Shown: positions 22,760 through 32,004, counted from the first letter of the stretch. The stretch is 64,000 nucleotides of DNA from Lachnospiraceae bacterium (GCA_021770755.1 JAETQI010000006.1:1-64000), one strand, 5' to 3'. The notes: generated by a model not told the origin, from the letters alone. Numbers and translations are program-made.

Positions 22760-23467
22760 CTATATCGCGCCACACAGAGGGGCAGTATTGGAATCCAGAT
22801 CGATTCCGTCTGTTACTATCATATGAGTAAAGTCACAGCAAATTTCATGATTGAGCAGATTTAAAATGCCCTCCTGGTTATAGGGAAAGAAACAGCTTGT
22901 CAACAGCGGTGGTGTTACCTTGATATCCTGTCGCTTGTATTTTCGGTCATAATAATGACATTGATTGACAACCCCTTTTCCGTCTTTGTAGTACTGTAAC
23001 TCGATAAAGATAGAGCGGTGGAGCTTATTTTTCAATCGGGTACATAAGCGTGCAGGCAGTTCATTGTAGGTGTCGCCACTGCCGACCATAATCAGAAAAT
23101 GATACTTTTTGTGCGTGGCTTCTGATTTCACCTTCAAATAGTGGTCAAGTGGGAGAGCAGCGTTATCGGTTGTAATGATGTCAACATCATAAAATTTTTT
23201 GTCGAGTTCTGTGTCGATAACGTATAGCAGCTCGTCGATGTGAAAATGGAATGTTTGTAGTTTCTGGGGTTTTGCGCAATAACGATCCGCTCCGCATTTT
23301 CCCTGGTTGCGATCAGTGTAAAAGCAGTCTAATATAGTACAATTGGTACCATTAATCTTCACAGCCAGATATACAACCCTGCCATGCTGTGTTTTAAAGA
23401 GTGTTCGGAATGTGTCTGTGTTGTTGTCGCTTGCGAACACTTCAAGCTTTAAGATGCTCTTGTGCAT
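22760..23467 (-). CDS. Unknown protein of the mobilisation block
   Basis: The protein has 235 residues, with AAAGGAGG upstream of ATG. It contains scattered cysteines and histidines (CFYTDRNQGKCGADRYC, HFHIDELLY) and an FLIMVGSGDTYNELP stretch. No membrane segment. It lies between the relaxase gene and the TubRZ-like genes on the same strand, so it probably belongs to the same maintenance/transfer operon. I do not recognise the family. Confidence 0.65.
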   Translation of the reverse strand: MHKSILKLEVFASDNNTDTFRTLFKTQHGRVVYLAVKINGTNCTILDCFYTDRNQGKCGADRYCAKPQKLQTFHFHIDELLYVIDTELDKKFYDVDIITTDNAALPLDHYLKVKSEATHKKYHFLIMVGSGDTYNELPARLCTRLKNKLHRSIFIELQYYKDGKGVVNQCHYYDRKYKRQDIKVTPPLLTSCFFPYNQEGILNLLNHEICCDFTHMIVTDGIDLDSNTAPLCGAI

Positions 23468-23547
23468 ATTTGATACCTCCTTTGAGTTAGAATATATAAT
23501 CAGTGAATGGGCAAATACGCTTTCTGAATGAGAATTAATATTTGATG

Positions 23548-24324
23548 TTATCGGGACAATTCTAATTCGTATCTGCGTTCTTGGTTCAATTGGTGTTGAA
23601 GAATACGTTCTTCATTATGTTTTTTGATTGCACGTTTTCTGTCACCAGCATTTGTATGTTCACCACGCTGTTCCTTCTGCCAGTCAATACGGCTCAAATG
23701 TATAGTAGGTTCACGGTTTTTTTGACCTTGGATTTCAAGACTTTCATGAGTGACACGTATGTCATATCCATTTCGTTCATAAGCTCTGTTCTGAACTTTT
23801 GCCCAATTCTCACGCCAGATATTGATATATTTGATATTATTTCGCTCACGATCCTTTTTTTTGTTAAAACCATCTGGTCCAACAGTACGTGTTGATACCA
23901 ATATATGGACGTGAGGATTATTTTTGCTTGGTTCAATTTCATTCCTGCCTTCATGGATAGCTGCGATTGTACATAAACCATATTCTGTGAAATTGTTCGT
24001 GACATATTCTTTGACAATATGAATTAATTCGTGAGTAGGGAGTTCATTAGGCAGAGAACCTATAAACTCTCGCGCAGTACGTGCATCGTATCGTTTTTCA
24101 GCCCTGTCGATCTCATCACAGAGATTTTGAAGATTGTGGTACTTTGGTGGAGCTTTTTCAGGTTGAAAAATTTCGTGATAAAGAACATCTTGCCTTTGAC
24201 GATAATAGGTTTTATCATTATAGGTGTCATGGAGTCTTTCGCCACTAATGTAGTGGGCTGCTTTGGTAATAGACCGTCCTTTTCCTCGGCTGATGTTTTT
24301 AATTTCTAAATGAAAATTTGCCAT
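23548..24324 (-). CDS. MobA/MobL-family relaxase
   Basis: The protein has 258 residues from ATG 24324, after GGAAGGAG; the longer ORF start runs through the oriT-like hairpin and is unlikely. The MobA_MobL domain (PF03389 type) has MANFHLEIKNISRGKGRSIT, AAHYISGERL, a conserved tyrosine region near the start, and the HUH histidines in NNPHVHILVSTR (about residues 160-170). It nicks oriT and pilots the strand during mobilisation. It lacks the long C-terminal helicase/primase extension of larger MobA proteins. Downstream of the coupling-protein gene and the small 24430 gene. Confidence 0.9.
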   Translation of the reverse strand: MANFHLEIKNISRGKGRSITKAAHYISGERLHDTYNDKTYYRQRQDVLYHEIFQPEKAPPKYHNLQNLCDEIDRAEKRYDARTAREFIGSLPNELPTHELIHIVKEYVTNNFTEYGLCTIAAIHEGRNEIEPSKNNPHVHILVSTRTVGPDGFNKKKDRERNNIKYINIWRENWAKVQNRAYERNGYDIRVTHESLEIQGQKNREPTIHLSRIDWQKEQRGEHTNAGDRKRAIKKHNEERILQHQLNQERRYELELSR

Positions 24325-24373
24325 AATTAAAATCTCCTTCCGCGTCTGAGCGCTGTCAGATTTTTTGTGTTTG

Positions 24374-24410
24374 GTCCACTTACACATCTGGAGGGATTTT
24401 GTAAGTGGAC
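24374..24410. other. oriT-like inverted repeat upstream of the relaxase
   Basis: GTCCACTTAC (24374-24383) and GTAAGTGGAC (24401-24410) are exact complements separated by 17 bases. The site is 50 bases upstream of the relaxase start and 20 bases from the end of the 24430 gene, a usual oriT position. The nick site is not identifiable by eye. Confidence 0.55.
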
Positions 24411-24429
24411 AATTTCTATATTCTCCTGT

Positions 24430-24726
24430 TTATATCTTATTGGTGGCCTTTTCTTTAATTTGATTGACCAATTCCTGATCGGCAGCTAGTGCCGATAGGA
24501 ATGATTCAATAGATGCAAAAGTAACAGCATTTTCTGCTTTAGTACCTGGTTCAAGATTTAAAACTTCGGGAAAATGTTTGGAAACCAGTTCGCCGATGAT
24601 ATAATTGCGACGTTGGTCCTTTTTCTTACGGATGTCTCTGTCTTTTTTAAGCTGAATTTTTCGCTGTCGTTTAAGCTGGGCAATTTTCTCTTCTGTTTGT
24701 TTGATCTGTTCATCTAATGTTATCAA
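24430..24726 (-). CDS. Small coiled-coil mobilisation accessory protein (DUF3847-like)
   Basis: The protein has 98 residues from TTG 24726, with GGAGT at the right spacing. A charged coiled coil (LDEQIKQTEEKIAQLKRQRK, then KKDRDIRKKKDQRR) is followed by a small helical domain (IGELVSKHFPEVL, FLSALAADQELV). Proteins of this shape sit next to MobA/MobL relaxases and act like MobC accessory factors or are annotated DUF3847. It is upstream of the oriT-like repeat, same strand as the relaxase. Confidence 0.7.
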   Translation of the reverse strand: MITLDEQIKQTEEKIAQLKRQRKIQLKKDRDIRKKKDQRRNYIIGELVSKHFPEVLNLEPGTKAENAVTFASIESFLSALAADQELVNQIKEKATNKI

Positions 24727-24782
24727 TCTAAAACTCCTTTCACACGTTCTGGTTACGTTATATATTGCAGAACGAAATAAAA

Positions 24783-26519
24783 CTACAGAAAATTGTTGGT
24801 GTCTGTTCGTGCTACTGTTCTTACTGAGACTACTCGAATACCAGAAGTTTGTCTATTTTCTCTATCTTTTGAGTCTCTTCCAGGAATTGCTCCATCATCA
24901 ATGTGATTTGAGGTATCAATTTGTGTTAATATGTTGTGTGTCGTCGATGTAACTTTTGCAGTAGCGGGAAGTATGGTGTGTTTAGGTAACAAAGGATTTT
25001 CAGCTAAATTGTTATTCAGCTGAAGTTTGTCCACTCGACAGAAGCCGTAAGGCGTAATCAAAGGGATATCTGTCAGGATTGAAAGCTCATGTGGGAAGAC
25101 AATATATTCACGAGTTTCTGTTAGTTGATTACTGTACCCAACAGGATCCATGAGATCGTCGAAACTTTCACTTCTACCGCGGTATGTGACCAGGTGTGTG
25201 CCAATAAGATGGCTGATGTTCTCCTGGGTATCAGCATCATTTGCTCGCAGGACAGCTTGAAATTGACAGTTATCAAGAATAATCCGTCTATCACATGTTC
25301 CGTAAAATTTGTCAATTTGGGCTAAGCTTTGAACTGCCAGGCAGATGTTTATATTCTTGCTCCGCAAAGTTGCTAATGCGTTTGTGATCATTTCCAACTT
25401 TCCAAATCTTGCAAATTCGTCCATGAGCAAAAGCGTTTGGGTATTATCTACCCCCTCTGGACTGTATTGATCAGGTCTGCGCTCTAAGTGGCGTATGAGC
25501 TGTGTATACATGATATTAATTGCACCGCTCCATTCTTCAATCTTTCCAGCAGGAATACATAGAAAAATGTTATTTTCCGTTAAATCATCCCATGTGAAAC
25601 AGTCTGTGTTACTTTGAGTGCTGCGAAAAGCTTTTTGGATATATGGGTCGGTGGCGAAAACAGACAGTTTATTTCGTATCCCTCTGTCGATACAGGCAAT
25701 TTGCTCCGGCTTGAGGTCGAGTAGTTGTCCTAAAAATATTTTGGCCTGTGTATCATTTTCCTCGGATATTTCCTTACTCAATTTGGCAACTGTTGATGAG
25801 GCTATTTTTGTCATGGATTCAATGAAACTGCACCCCAGATGGTAATAATATAACAAGGCTGCTGTGAGTACATTTTGTTCGGATTCAGCCCAGAATGGGT
25901 CGATATTGCCAGGCGGTGTTGGGATAATTGCAAGAACAATCTCCCGTATGTTGCAGATGATGTTCATCTCTCCGTCCTGCGTGACCAAATCAAATGGGTC
26001 ATAGACTGCTCCGTCAAGTTGCATAGGGTCAAAAATTATAAATGGACGTTTAACATATCCACACTGATACAGCTTTTGATAATAGGAAGACAGTTCACCT
26101 TTGATGTCCGTTACACACAGGGCTGCTTTCCAAGTGTATAATGTGGGCTTGATTATGCCAGCGCTTTTTCCGCTGCCGTTGCCCCCTATGATCAGTATGT
26201 TTCCTTCTGTCCCCTGGCGTATGCCGAAAAATTTGTTAAATCCGCAGTTTTTTTTATATCCCATGAAAAAACCTGAGTCAGAATATGTATCAAGAAGCAG
26301 CTGAGTCAGAACGAGGTCTGATTTTAACATCTGCTCCAAGTTATGATCTGGCGACTCGCGGGGTGACATGTCACATACGTCGGGGAAAAGTTTGTCATCG
26401 TCTATTGCTTGGCGATATTTCTTTTTCTGTCTGCGAGAAGAGTTATTTTTCGAATTAGTTATATCGTTGACTATCTTGTTGAGGTGTCGGATGGCTTTTT
26501 TCTCTTTTTTTCTGTCCAT
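24783..26519 (-). CDS. VirD4/TraG-type coupling ATPase, soluble form
   Basis: The protein has 578 residues. Walker A IIGGNGSGKSAG (about residues 111-121), DIKGELSSYYQ, FDPMQLDG, Walker B TLLLMDEFARFGK (about 364-375) and the LAVQSLAQIDKFYG motif are all typical of type IV coupling proteins. The N-terminus is basic and lacks the usual two membrane helices, so it probably docks as a soluble ATPase on a helper element's secretion channel. It brings the relaxase-DNA complex to the pore. No VirB4-like or other pore gene is present in the window. Confidence 0.9.
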   Translation of the reverse strand: MDRKKEKKAIRHLNKIVNDITNSKNNSSRRQKKKYRQAIDDDKLFPDVCDMSPRESPDHNLEQMLKSDLVLTQLLLDTYSDSGFFMGYKKNCGFNKFFGIRQGTEGNILIIGGNGSGKSAGIIKPTLYTWKAALCVTDIKGELSSYYQKLYQCGYVKRPFIIFDPMQLDGAVYDPFDLVTQDGEMNIICNIREIVLAIIPTPPGNIDPFWAESEQNVLTAALLYYYHLGCSFIESMTKIASSTVAKLSKEISEENDTQAKIFLGQLLDLKPEQIACIDRGIRNKLSVFATDPYIQKAFRSTQSNTDCFTWDDLTENNIFLCIPAGKIEEWSGAINIMYTQLIRHLERRPDQYSPEGVDNTQTLLLMDEFARFGKLEMITNALATLRSKNINICLAVQSLAQIDKFYGTCDRRIILDNCQFQAVLRANDADTQENISHLIGTHLVTYRGRSESFDDLMDPVGYSNQLTETREYIVFPHELSILTDIPLITPYGFCRVDKLQLNNNLAENPLLPKHTILPATAKVTSTTHNILTQIDTSNHIDDGAIPGRDSKDRENRQTSGIRVVSVRTVARTDTNNFL

Positions 26520-26711
26520 AAAAGTAAACTCCTTTCAAAAAAATATATAAAAGTTACGCTTGAAATGTTGCTTCCAGTTAGGTAGAATAAGTTTGTATTT
26601 TATCGAAAGCCTAACTGATATCTATACTTTACGCCACACATGGAATACAAATCTCGGACTTTTTTGAAACATAGTTAAAACTTTTTAAGGACTTTTTTGG
26701 AGGTGATTCTT

Positions 26712-27704
26712 ATGACATGGAATACTTTTACGAAGGCTATTGAAGAATCTGGGATAGAGAATGGAAATCAGGCTCAGATTTTAGTTAAACTTTTTAAAAG
26801 AGCAGGATGCATTAACAAGAAAGAAGAAAATATTACTGAATCAGCTGCTAATACATGGATTAAAAGGATTAGAAATTGTAAAGAATTCAGTTATTTTCCT
26901 GATAAAGAAATGGTGAAAACACAAGAGGTTTACAATTTTTTTAGGCGTAGACCGGAAAACAAGCTGAAAAAGCTTCAAGAAATATTTTGTGAAAAAAGAA
27001 GTGATGACAGCCCTGTTGATTGTGAAACGAAAGATATGGATGTATTTTGCTTTAGCCTTGTAAATCAATTTTTAGATCTTCTCAAATTAGAGAGAGAAGA
27101 TTTCTCAAGTTTTTTCCATAAAGAAAATGACAGCTTTGATAGAGAGCATAAGGAAGCAGAAACGATCAAGCATATTTTTAATGATAAGAAGAAAAAGACT
27201 AAATCTCACGATGCAGAGCAGTCAGAACATTTACTGGATATTTTCGATAAAAGTTTTCGGGGATTTGGTGTACAAGACTTTTTAGAAGTTGATCCAATTG
27301 AGTCTATAGAACATTTTCGCATAGAAGATACTTATCAATTTATTGGAAGGATAAAAGTAAATCAAGAAAATAGATCAGAGATGAGGTTAGATACGGATGC
27401 GGAAGCATACGAAAATATTAGTAGGTTTATCGAAATATTATGGGAGTATGTTGCGTATTTAGAGAACAATATGAGAGAGAGCACTGAAAATAACCAATGG
27501 AGATATTATATTCGTGATGTGTCAATGGAGAAGGAATTTAGGGGTAAAACTGACAGCTATCGGCAACAACTAAAAAGTTTATATAACACGATTGATGTTG
27601 AGATTGAAAAGAGATTCAATAAACATAAAGAAGAGTTAAGAGCTCTTCAAAGAGAAGCGTGGGAGAAAAATACACAAACGACTCATATAACAGACAGGTC
27701 GTAA
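26712..27704 (+). CDS. Unknown helical protein divergent from the coupling-protein gene
   Basis: The protein has 330 residues from ATG 26712; GGAGGTGATT is a near-perfect Shine-Dalgarno 4 bases upstream, so the 26697 start is rejected. Low-GC gene with a charged helical sequence. The N-terminal part (MTWNTFTKAIEESGIENGNQ, ANTWIKRIRN) is HTH-like, and long helices follow. No catalytic motif. It may be a regulator of the leftward block; its function is unknown. Confidence 0.65.
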   Translation: MTWNTFTKAIEESGIENGNQAQILVKLFKRAGCINKKEENITESAANTWIKRIRNCKEFSYFPDKEMVKTQEVYNFFRRRPENKLKKLQEIFCEKRSDDSPVDCETKDMDVFCFSLVNQFLDLLKLEREDFSSFFHKENDSFDREHKEAETIKHIFNDKKKKTKSHDAEQSEHLLDIFDKSFRGFGVQDFLEVDPIESIEHFRIEDTYQFIGRIKVNQENRSEMRLDTDAEAYENISRFIEILWEYVAYLENNMRESTENNQWRYYIRDVSMEKEFRGKTDSYRQQLKSLYNTIDVEIEKRFNKHKEELRALQREAWEKNTQTTHITDRS

Positions 27705-28090
27705 ATTTTGCAATTTAATCAAAAGATGACAAAAGGAGCGTTCCAGAAGACCAGAGTGCTGCTTTTTGATCTTTAAGGATTTATTTATGACAAAACTAAT
27801 GATAACAGAGGAAGCAGAAAGATATTTATCTGGAACGAGTATTTTGCTGATGATAGATTAAAACAATTTTAAACGGATATTACGTATGTAAGATTATATA
27901 TTCTTTCTAAGTAATTATAAAAGTTCAAAATTGCAATAAGTAGGGGAATAAGAATAAAATGCAGATAAGAGACTGTTTATTGCTGTTATCAATGATGCGC
28001 GCAGGAATACCCAATGGATGTAAAAGCGGATATTTTACCAACGGAAGGGTATCTAACTGAAAATTAATTTAATTAAAAGAAGAGAAGAAG

Positions 28091-28120
28091 GAGCATTCTG
28101 TTAGTCAGAATGCTCTTATT
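28091..28120 (+). terminator. Terminator in a gene-poor stretch
   Basis: GAGCATTCTG, TTAGT, CAGAATGCTC then a T-rich tail. The stretch 27705-28143 holds otherwise only debris: a 24-codon frame at 27787 (MTKLMITEEAERYLSG) that stops early, and a fragment ending near 28062. It may mark a junction between nested elements. Confidence 0.7.
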
Positions 28121-28143
28121 TTAATTTAAGGAGGTTTATAATT

Positions 28144-28698
28144 ATGAACAAACCAATGACAACAGAGGATCTGTTTAACAAGATTCAGGATATTTTGAAA
28201 GAGAAAGGAAAGCTCCCGGCTATTCTCGACTATGGACTGGCGACAAGAAGTCCAGTACCAGTCAAAACATATGAGTTTGATCTGGTCAATCAGCTTGCTA
28301 TGGGAGGTAGTGAAGGTATTTATCTCGATCTCTGGATTGAGTATTATGTCAATAGTAATAAGGAAAAAAGAAGACTTGGTACATTTAAGACACTGCATGA
28401 AGACAATGATGCAATGTATGTCATGGCAGGACTGCTGGCTGATTTTACGATTGAGGGTCGTGCCTATGTTAGTGAGCATCTCGACGATTTCATATGGGAA
28501 GGAGTGGATGTCCATGCGCTTGATCAAAACGGGAAACGCTACAGCTGGGGATATACCTGCTGTGACATGGAAATAGCAATGCACAGGAAAGATGAGTTGC
28601 TGAAAAAGTATTCGCAGGTAGTGGTGAGGGATAATGCGACAAGGAAAGAAAGGATATTCAGTCAGGACAGTCTGAAACGTAAAGGAAACATTGACTAG
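28144..28698 (+). CDS. Unknown accessory protein
   Basis: The protein has 184 residues, with AAGGAGG upstream of ATG. Mixed sequence with LDLWIEYYVNSNKEKRRLGTF, HEDNDAMYVMAGLLADF and a closing basic tail. No signal peptide, membrane segment or catalytic motif. Genes of this kind are common in gut Firmicutes conjugative-element cargo. It starts a rightward run of small accessory genes. Confidence 0.7.
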   Translation: MNKPMTTEDLFNKIQDILKEKGKLPAILDYGLATRSPVPVKTYEFDLVNQLAMGGSEGIYLDLWIEYYVNSNKEKRRLGTFKTLHEDNDAMYVMAGLLADFTIEGRAYVSEHLDDFIWEGVDVHALDQNGKRYSWGYTCCDMEIAMHRKDELLKKYSQVVVRDNATRKERIFSQDSLKRKGNID

Positions 28699-28804
28699 CT
28701 GTACAAGCACAAATGTCTGTGTGGAATGACTGCAGGGTACAGAAACGAAAGCTGACTATCCGCAGGAAAACATATCCGTATATAAGGATCAGGGAGAATA
28801 ATGT

Positions 28805-29044
28805 ATGTTAAAAAGAATTATTTATTTCTATAACAGGTACGAAGGAATCATAGACTCATACCGGGGTGACAGGACAGACTGGAAAGAAAAATATAACCAG
28901 TTGGATGTACTCGTTAAAGATGTTACTGATTTAAAGATCAGACATTGCAGGAATCTCGCATTTTACAGCTGGTTAAGGTTAGCTCTTATCAGAGAAGTTA
29001 GAGAGGAACTGATACGTGTTTTTCATTTAGCATATGATAAGTAA
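28805..29044 (+). CDS. Small unknown protein
   Basis: The protein has 79 residues, with GGGAGAATA before ATG. Basic-aromatic N-terminus (MLKRIIYFYNRYEGIIDSYRG) and a helical remainder. It is followed by more small same-strand genes. No motif recognised. Confidence 0.55.
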   Translation: MLKRIIYFYNRYEGIIDSYRGDRTDWKEKYNQLDVLVKDVTDLKIRHCRNLAFYSWLRLALIREVREELIRVFHLAYDK

Positions 29045-29103
29045 GGATTTTATCACAAAACTGATTCTGATGTTACATGAGCGTATTTTGAAAGGACATT
29101 TCT

Positions 29104-29262
29104 ATGCAGAGAAAGGTAAATGAAATAAGAAATAATCTATTTGATACAAATGAAATTTTATGGCTGTTAGACGGCAATGAAGATATGCCGGCTCTTGAAT
29201 TTGTATGCAGATACATTTTGGAAGTGGAACCTGAAAACATTTCAGATGTGTTGGAAAAATAA
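29104..29262 (+). CDS. Small unknown protein
   Basis: The protein has 52 residues: MQRKVNEIRNNLFDTNEILW followed by an acidic helical end. GAAAGGACA lies upstream of ATG. Below the ORF-track cutoff. Codon use looks genuine and it sits in the same-strand cargo run. Confidence 0.5.
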   Translation: MQRKVNEIRNNLFDTNEILWLLDGNEDMPALEFVCRYILEVEPENISDVLEK

Positions 29263-29288
29263 TGATTTTACGGGTGGAGGGATATAAT

Positions 29289-29372
29289 GTGAATGACCGG
29301 ACAGAAGAAATGATAAAAGCAGGTTTTATTCATGGAGGCAGCGGACATGGTTCCGCTGTCCATTATTTTTAA
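29289..29372 (+). CDS. Very small frame overlapping a terminator-like hairpin
   Basis: A 27-residue frame from GTG 29289, with GGAGGG 8 bases upstream. Its 3' half coincides with the hairpin CAGCGGA/TCCGCTG (29339-29358) followed by a T-rich run. It may be a leader peptide linked to attenuation of the 29385 gene, or chance. Weak evidence. Confidence 0.3.
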   Translation: MNDRTEEMIKAGFIHGGSGHGSAVHYF

Positions 29373-29384
29373 GGAGTTTGAGCA

Positions 29385-29660
29385 ATGGGAAGATATGATT
29401 GCAATACAGAACATTTTCAAAAAGTCAGTGTATGCGGCATCAGGTGTGAATTTAGTGATGTACGTATCGACCGCAGCACTGTGCCGGAGGAAAAATACCA
29501 GTATGAGGTTGCCGGGGATGATGACAGCGGCGGTGATCTGGCAAGAGTCAGGCCGGGGATCATGGTCAATTTCTTTGACACGCTCATCAGTGACCAGCCG
29601 CTTCCAGTTGAAAATGATGGTGTATTATGGCTGGGGGACGGTGATTTTGTATGGCTGTAA
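29385..29660 (+). CDS. LPD28-like small accessory protein
   Basis: The protein has 91 residues, with AAGGAG upstream of ATG. VRIDRSTVPEEKYQYEVAGD followed by an acidic DDDSGG turn and a closing FFDTLISDQPLPV is the pattern I associate with LPD28, a small domain of conjugative-element large polyvalent proteins in gut Firmicutes. It overlaps the next gene by 10 bases. Function is unknown. Confidence 0.7.
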   Translation: MGRYDCNTEHFQKVSVCGIRCEFSDVRIDRSTVPEEKYQYEVAGDDDSGGDLARVRPGIMVNFFDTLISDQPLPVENDGVLWLGDGDFVWL

Positions 29661-30037
29661 AGTGCTGTGAACGTATTGGCATCTGTAATGTAGACAGGAA
29701 CGGCAGTATCACAGAGCTGCAGAGGGAGTTTTTCGGTCAGGGATGGATATTCAAGGACTGGAAAGCGTTTCATGAGCATCAGAACGCCCCGTGTTATGTA
29801 CCCGAGCTGTCGGATACGGTGTATACAAGGGAAGATTTTATCTCACTATGCGACAATCAGGAGAAGATTGCAGAGAGAATGTTTGATGAAGTGGACTGGC
29901 AGAGTCCATCAACCCTTATGTATGAATGGGAGAAAGACGGGGAGATTGATATCTGCGACCAATGTGGCAGGATGTTCTTGTCATATGATGTGCATAAGTG
30001 TCCTCATTGTGGGTGTTTTATATGCGAAGGGCAATGA
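29651..30037 (+). CDS. Accessory protein with C-terminal zinc ribbon
   Basis: The protein has 128 residues, overlapping the LPD28-like gene by 10 bases (coupled translation). The C-terminus carries CDQCGRMF...KCPHCGCFIC (about residues 101-124). The rest is acidic with no motif. Such LPD28 plus zinc-ribbon pairs occur in conjugative-element cargo. A strong terminator follows. Confidence 0.7.
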   Translation: MAVKCCERIGICNVDRNGSITELQREFFGQGWIFKDWKAFHEHQNAPCYVPELSDTVYTREDFISLCDNQEKIAERMFDEVDWQSPSTLMYEWEKDGEIDICDQCGRMFLSYDVHKCPHCGCFICEGQ

Positions 30038-30081
30038 TTTATTAATGGCAATAAGCAAAGAGAGAATTTGTTTAATTGGCA

Positions 30082-30120
30082 GGGGATAAGACTGTGATGA
30101 TCTTATCCCCTTTTGTCTTT
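30082..30120 (+). terminator. Rho-independent terminator
   Basis: GGGGATAAGA, 9-base loop, TCTTATCCCC, then TTTTGTCTTT. Confidence 0.85.
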
Positions 30121-30180
30121 ATTAAGGAGACGGTCAGATTGGGCAGAGGAACAGATCTCATGATGGGGGAAGGTAAATAG

Positions 30181-30333
30181 GTGTCGGCAGGAGCGGACGG
30201 CACGGACATGACTATCAAAAGAGATGGAAAAGTGCTGGCATTTGATGATTGGACAGCATTTATCAATCCTGTCAGCGAAGATCAGGCTGTGTATTGTAAA
30301 CGCGCGATTTACCTGATGGCAGGTGAGTCATAA
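30181..30333 (+). CDS. Small unknown protein
   Basis: The protein has 50 residues from GTG 30181 after GGGGGAAGG: TIKRDGKVLAFDDWTAFINP then a short C-terminal helix. Codon use is like the neighbours, and it lies 29 bases before the PP-loop gene. Below the ORF cutoff; no motif. Confidence 0.45.
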   Translation: MSAGADGTDMTIKRDGKVLAFDDWTAFINPVSEDQAVYCKRAIYLMAGES

Positions 30334-30362
30334 CGGAAAACGAAATGTTAGGAGGCATGGAG

Positions 30363-31682
30363 ATGTTTATAAAAGATATTGATTGTACAAAAGATACGCC
30401 TGTTGTCCTGGGAAGACCAGATAGTCCGATCTATGGAAAAGGCGTCAGGATGAAGCCCAGGGTAGATGGAAGAAAGGACAGCGGGCATTTCAAAGAAATT
30501 TATTTACCGGAACTGCTGCCATTAGAAGAATATGATCTTATCGTGGTGCTGTTGTCGGGAGGAAAGAATTCAGTGGCGTGTCTTTACAAGCTACTGAAAT
30601 TGGGCGTACCAAAAGAAAAAATAGAACTATGGCATCATAATATAGATGGAGGACATCCATCAAGGCGCATGGACTGGCGGTGTACGCAGAACTATGTACA
30701 AGCACTGGCAGAGGCGGAAGGGATGAAACTGCGGATCTCATACAGGGTAAATGGATTCTTCGGTGAGTTATACAGAATAGGAGCATCAGAACCTATCGAA
30801 TGGATAGAGCCTGATACCAGTGAGGTGAAACAGTGTAAGTTATCGCCAAATTACATAAAGTGCCAAAAGTTAAAGGAACAGGCGGCAGATGAGATAGAGT
30901 CCCTGTTAAAAGAATATGGTTACAGAATGAAGTTTCCTGCAAAGTCCCCTGATCTGTCAAAACGCTGGTGTTCCGCTTATCTGAAGATCTGTGTAGCAGA
31001 TGCAGTTGTAAGCAATTTAGACTGGATCGGAGAATTGGAGCGGCTGGGAGGAAAACGATTGAAATTTCCGGCAAAGGGCAGCACGCATCAGGGACGCCGG
31101 TGTTCCGGCAGTCTGAAAGCTGCAGTGCAGGACAGTGTTACAAGTAATCTTGAAAAAACCAGGACGGATAAGAAGATCCTGATCGTATCAGGTGAAAGGC
31201 GGGGAGAATCGGCCGGACGTTCAAAATACAATGAGATGGAGATACACCGCACCAATGCTGAAAAGCGCTTCCATAGGACAGTACACCAGTGGAGGGCTGT
31301 CATAGATTATTCAGAAAAAGATGTATGGGAAGTACTCAAACGCCATGAGGTAAACCCGCATCCCTGCTATCGTATAGGCTGGAACCGCTGCAGCTGTGCA
31401 ATGTGTATCTTTTCCACACCGCCGCTGTTTGCAGGAATCAGGGAGATTTATCCAGAGGAATATGAGGCATTGAGACAGGATGAGAAAATACTTGGTTTTA
31501 CTTTGGATAATAAGAAGTGTCTGGATGATTTTGTGGGAAAGGCAGAGTCATGTGTATATTGGAACGACAGGGCGGCAGTCCGTTCCGTTCAAACGGGTAA
31601 ATTTGCGGTTAAAGATATATATGTGAAGGACTGGAAATATCCGGCCGGGGCGTTTCACGGAGCAGAAGGTGGACCGTGTTAG
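30363..31682 (+). CDS. PP-loop / PAPS-reductase-family protein with internal duplication
   Basis: The protein has 439 residues from ATG 30363 (AGGAGG 7 bases upstream; ATG 30357 is too close). PP-loop SGGKNS at residues 65-70 (Asn where many have Asp), then the LWHHNIDGGHP loop. A segment FPAKSPDLSKRWCSAYLK (about 191-208) recurs 44 residues later as FPAKGSTHQGRRCSGSLK (about 235-252). Both lie before SGERRGES (276-283). Most relatives I know carry this CxxxLK segment once. A cysteine cluster SCAMC occurs near 360. Family members in phages and ICEs are often annotated PAPS reductase; substrate unknown. Confidence 0.82.
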   Translation: MFIKDIDCTKDTPVVLGRPDSPIYGKGVRMKPRVDGRKDSGHFKEIYLPELLPLEEYDLIVVLLSGGKNSVACLYKLLKLGVPKEKIELWHHNIDGGHPSRRMDWRCTQNYVQALAEAEGMKLRISYRVNGFFGELYRIGASEPIEWIEPDTSEVKQCKLSPNYIKCQKLKEQAADEIESLLKEYGYRMKFPAKSPDLSKRWCSAYLKICVADAVVSNLDWIGELERLGGKRLKFPAKGSTHQGRRCSGSLKAAVQDSVTSNLEKTRTDKKILIVSGERRGESAGRSKYNEMEIHRTNAEKRFHRTVHQWRAVIDYSEKDVWEVLKRHEVNPHPCYRIGWNRCSCAMCIFSTPPLFAGIREIYPEEYEALRQDEKILGFTLDNKKCLDDFVGKAESCVYWNDRAAVRSVQTGKFAVKDIYVKDWKYPAGAFHGAEGGPC

Positions 31683-31785
31683 ACTGGAAAGGGAACGCAG
31701 ATAAGGTTTGGCAATAAATAAAATATGGATGATGAAACCCCACGCAGATATGGCGCGGGGATTTACGTTTTATGGAGGGTTTTAA

Positions 31786-32004
31786 ATGAATATTGAAAAT
31801 AAATATACAAATGATGGAAGCACTTATTCAAGGGAAAATTTTAAGGTCGAGATTACAGACCTCATGTTATATGACAGATTACATACACTGTCTGCCGAGT
31901 ATTCGGTTTCTGTTGAGCTTCTTGTCAATGCAGCTGTAAAACGGCTGATTGAAGATATTGATTTCGTAAGGAATCTGCGTGGTGGGAAAGTAAACCCCAA
32001 ATAG
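31786..32004 (+). CDS. Small ribbon-helix-helix-like protein
   Basis: The protein has 72 residues, with GGAGGG before ATG. FKVEITDLMLYDRLHTLSAE followed by SVELLVNAAVKRLIED resembles an RHH fold (beta strand then two helices), as in small regulators. A hairpin CCCCACGC/GCGCGGGG lies just upstream (about 31738-31761). Convergent with the XRE gene at 32009. Confidence 0.6.
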   Translation: MNIENKYTNDGSTYSRENFKVEITDLMLYDRLHTLSAEYSVSVELLVNAAVKRLIEDIDFVRNLRGGKVNPK

